A DNA stretch of 21,699 nt, from assembly GCA_031390425.1 (NCBI GenBank), contig JANMTL010000091.1, positions 1 through 21,699 on the forward strand, given 5' to 3'. Source of the stretch: PBB1 sp031390425 (GTDB lineage: Bacteria; Pseudomonadota; Gammaproteobacteria; Burkholderiales; Burkholderiaceae_C). A program made the translations under genes and the position numbers. The notes below the pieces were generated by a model, which had not been told where the DNA came from, did not search any database, and was given only the letters and a program-made list of their open reading frames with translations. Shown here piece after piece: positions 20,867 through 21,699 of the stretch; within the stretch, counting starts at the first letter, position 1, and the number at the start of each line of letters is the position of its first letter.

Positions 20867-20871
20867 AGGAG
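20867..20871 (+). promoter_or_regulatory. Ribosome binding site of glnA
   Basis: AGGAG ends eight bases before ATG 20880-20882 and fixes the glutamine synthetase start. Confidence 0.85.
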
Positions 20872-20879
20872 ATTCCCTG

Positions 20880-21699
20880 ATGGCCAAGACCGTCGCCGAC
20901 GTGATGAAGATGGTGAAAGAAAATGAAGTCAAGTTCGTCGACTTCCGTTTCACCGACACCCGCGGCAAAGAACAGCACGTCACCGTGCCCGTGTCCCATT
21001 TCAACGAAGACAAGTTCACGTCGGGTCATGCTTTCGACGGCTCGTCGATCGCGGGTTGGAAGGGCATCGAAGCCTCGGACATGCAACTGATGCCCGATGC
21101 GAACACCGCCAACATCGATCCGTTCTTCGAAGAGCCGACGATGATCCTGACCTGCGACGTCATCGATCCAGCCGATGGCAAGCCGTATGAGCGCGATCCG
21201 CGCTCGCTTGCCAAGCGCGCTGAGGCTTACATGAAGGCCTCCGGCCTCGGCGACACGGCTTATTTCGGTCCCGAGCCCGAGTTCTTCGTCTTCGACAGCG
21301 TCCGCTGGGGCAACGACATGTCGGGTTGCTTCTCGAAGATCGAGTCTGAAGAGGGCGCCTGGAACACCGGTCGCGAATACGAGCACGGCAACTCCGGACA
21401 CCGTCCGACCGTCAAGGGCGGTTATTTCCCGGTGCCGCCGGTCGACAGCTTCCAGGACATGCGCTCCGAAATGTGTCTGGTGCTCGAAGCCTTGGGCATT
21501 CCGGTCGAGGTGCACCACCACGAAGTCGCCAATGCGGGCCAGATGGAAATCGGCACCAAGTTCAGCACGCTGCTGCAGCGCGCCGACTGGGTTCAGCTGC
21601 AGAAGTACGTGATCCAGAACGTGGCGCACAGCTATGGCAAGACCGCCACCTTCATGCCCAAGCCGATCGTCGGCGACAACGGCTCGGGCATGCATGTGC
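20880..21699 (+). CDS. glnA: Glutamine synthetase, type I (partial, 3' end beyond window)
   Basis: The first 273 residues are present. Glutamine synthetase makes glutamine from glutamate, ammonia and ATP as a cytoplasmic dodecamer. Visible motifs are VKFVDFRFTDTRGKEQH, the latch DGSSIAGWKGIEASDM, the metal-site block FGPEPEFFVFDS, GGYFPVPPVDS, and EVHHHEVANAGQMEIG with a metal-binding glutamate. The fragment ends at GDNGSGMHV, the start of the nucleotide/glutamate site. The adenylylation tyrosine region lies outside the window, so control by adenylylation cannot be seen, although the sequence type (GlnA of the GSI-beta kind) predicts it. ATG 20880 follows AGGAG. The upstream 275 bp hold a candidate sigma-54 promoter and several repeats, which suggests nitrogen control through NtrC. 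Confidence 0.97.
   Translation, partial: MAKTVADVMKMVKENEVKFVDFRFTDTRGKEQHVTVPVSHFNEDKFTSGHAFDGSSIAGWKGIEASDMQLMPDANTANIDPFFEEPTMILTCDVIDPADGKPYERDPRSLAKRAEAYMKASGLGDTAYFGPEPEFFVFDSVRWGNDMSGCFSKIESEEGAWNTGREYEHGNSGHRPTVKGGYFPVPPVDSFQDMRSEMCLVLEALGIPVEVHHHEVANAGQMEIGTKFSTLLQRADWVQLQKYVIQNVAHSYGKTATFMPKPIVGDNGSGMHV

Overview
The window reads as chromosomal DNA of a GC-rich betaproteobacterium, most likely Burkholderiales (Comamonadaceae or the Rubrivivax/Leptothrix group). The clues are the sequence style of the NhaR-type LysR regulator, a PEP-CTERM protein, a BciA-type 8-vinyl reductase and the class I glutamine synthetase. This taxonomic call is inference from family resemblance. No rRNA, tRNA, CRISPR array, insertion sequence or phage integration site was seen.

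Layout. (1) 1-3870: the start of a leftward PAS-type sensor histidine kinase cut by the window edge, a small rightward lipoprotein with a duplicated Cys/Gly-Trp motif, a leftward TerC-PsiE membrane protein pair, and a divergent NhaR-like regulator. (2) 3914-7032: a tight leftward operon of MFS transporter, phage-type muramidase and BciA-like divinyl chlorophyllide reductase, the last two overlapping by 4 bp. (3) 7154-15230: an envelope and signalling block. Rightward are a TIR-transmembrane-periplasmic domain protein, a secreted double beta/gamma-crystallin with a glycine zipper, a secreted HELGH metallopeptidase-like protein and a divergent FtsH paralogue. Facing them leftward is a coupled pair: a TIR-CHASE2 membrane receptor and a FecR-domain lipoprotein, overlapping by 4 bp. 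(4) 15381-17749: a type I Baeyer-Villiger monooxygenase and a convergent PEP-CTERM protein carrying a Cys/Gln thioester-domain signature, separated by a strong bidirectional terminator. (5) 17998-21699: an AIM24 family protein, an EI24/CysZ-like membrane protein, a CinA N-terminal type protein, and the 5' part of glnA behind a candidate sigma-54 promoter and repeat-rich leader.

The most unusual part is 7.15-15.23 kb. Two TIR proteins with near-identical motif layouts, each with the candidate catalytic glutamate, are joined through membrane segments to different periplasmic domains. The second is translationally coupled to a FecR lipoprotein. My inference is a TIR-based envelope-sensing system in which a periplasmic signal would gate a cytoplasmic TIR domain. 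The crystallin, the peptidase and the FtsH paralogue lie between the two TIR loci, but membership of one system is unproven. Several start sites were moved from the longest open frame on the basis of signal peptides, ribosome binding sites or stop/start overlaps; these are explained entry by entry.
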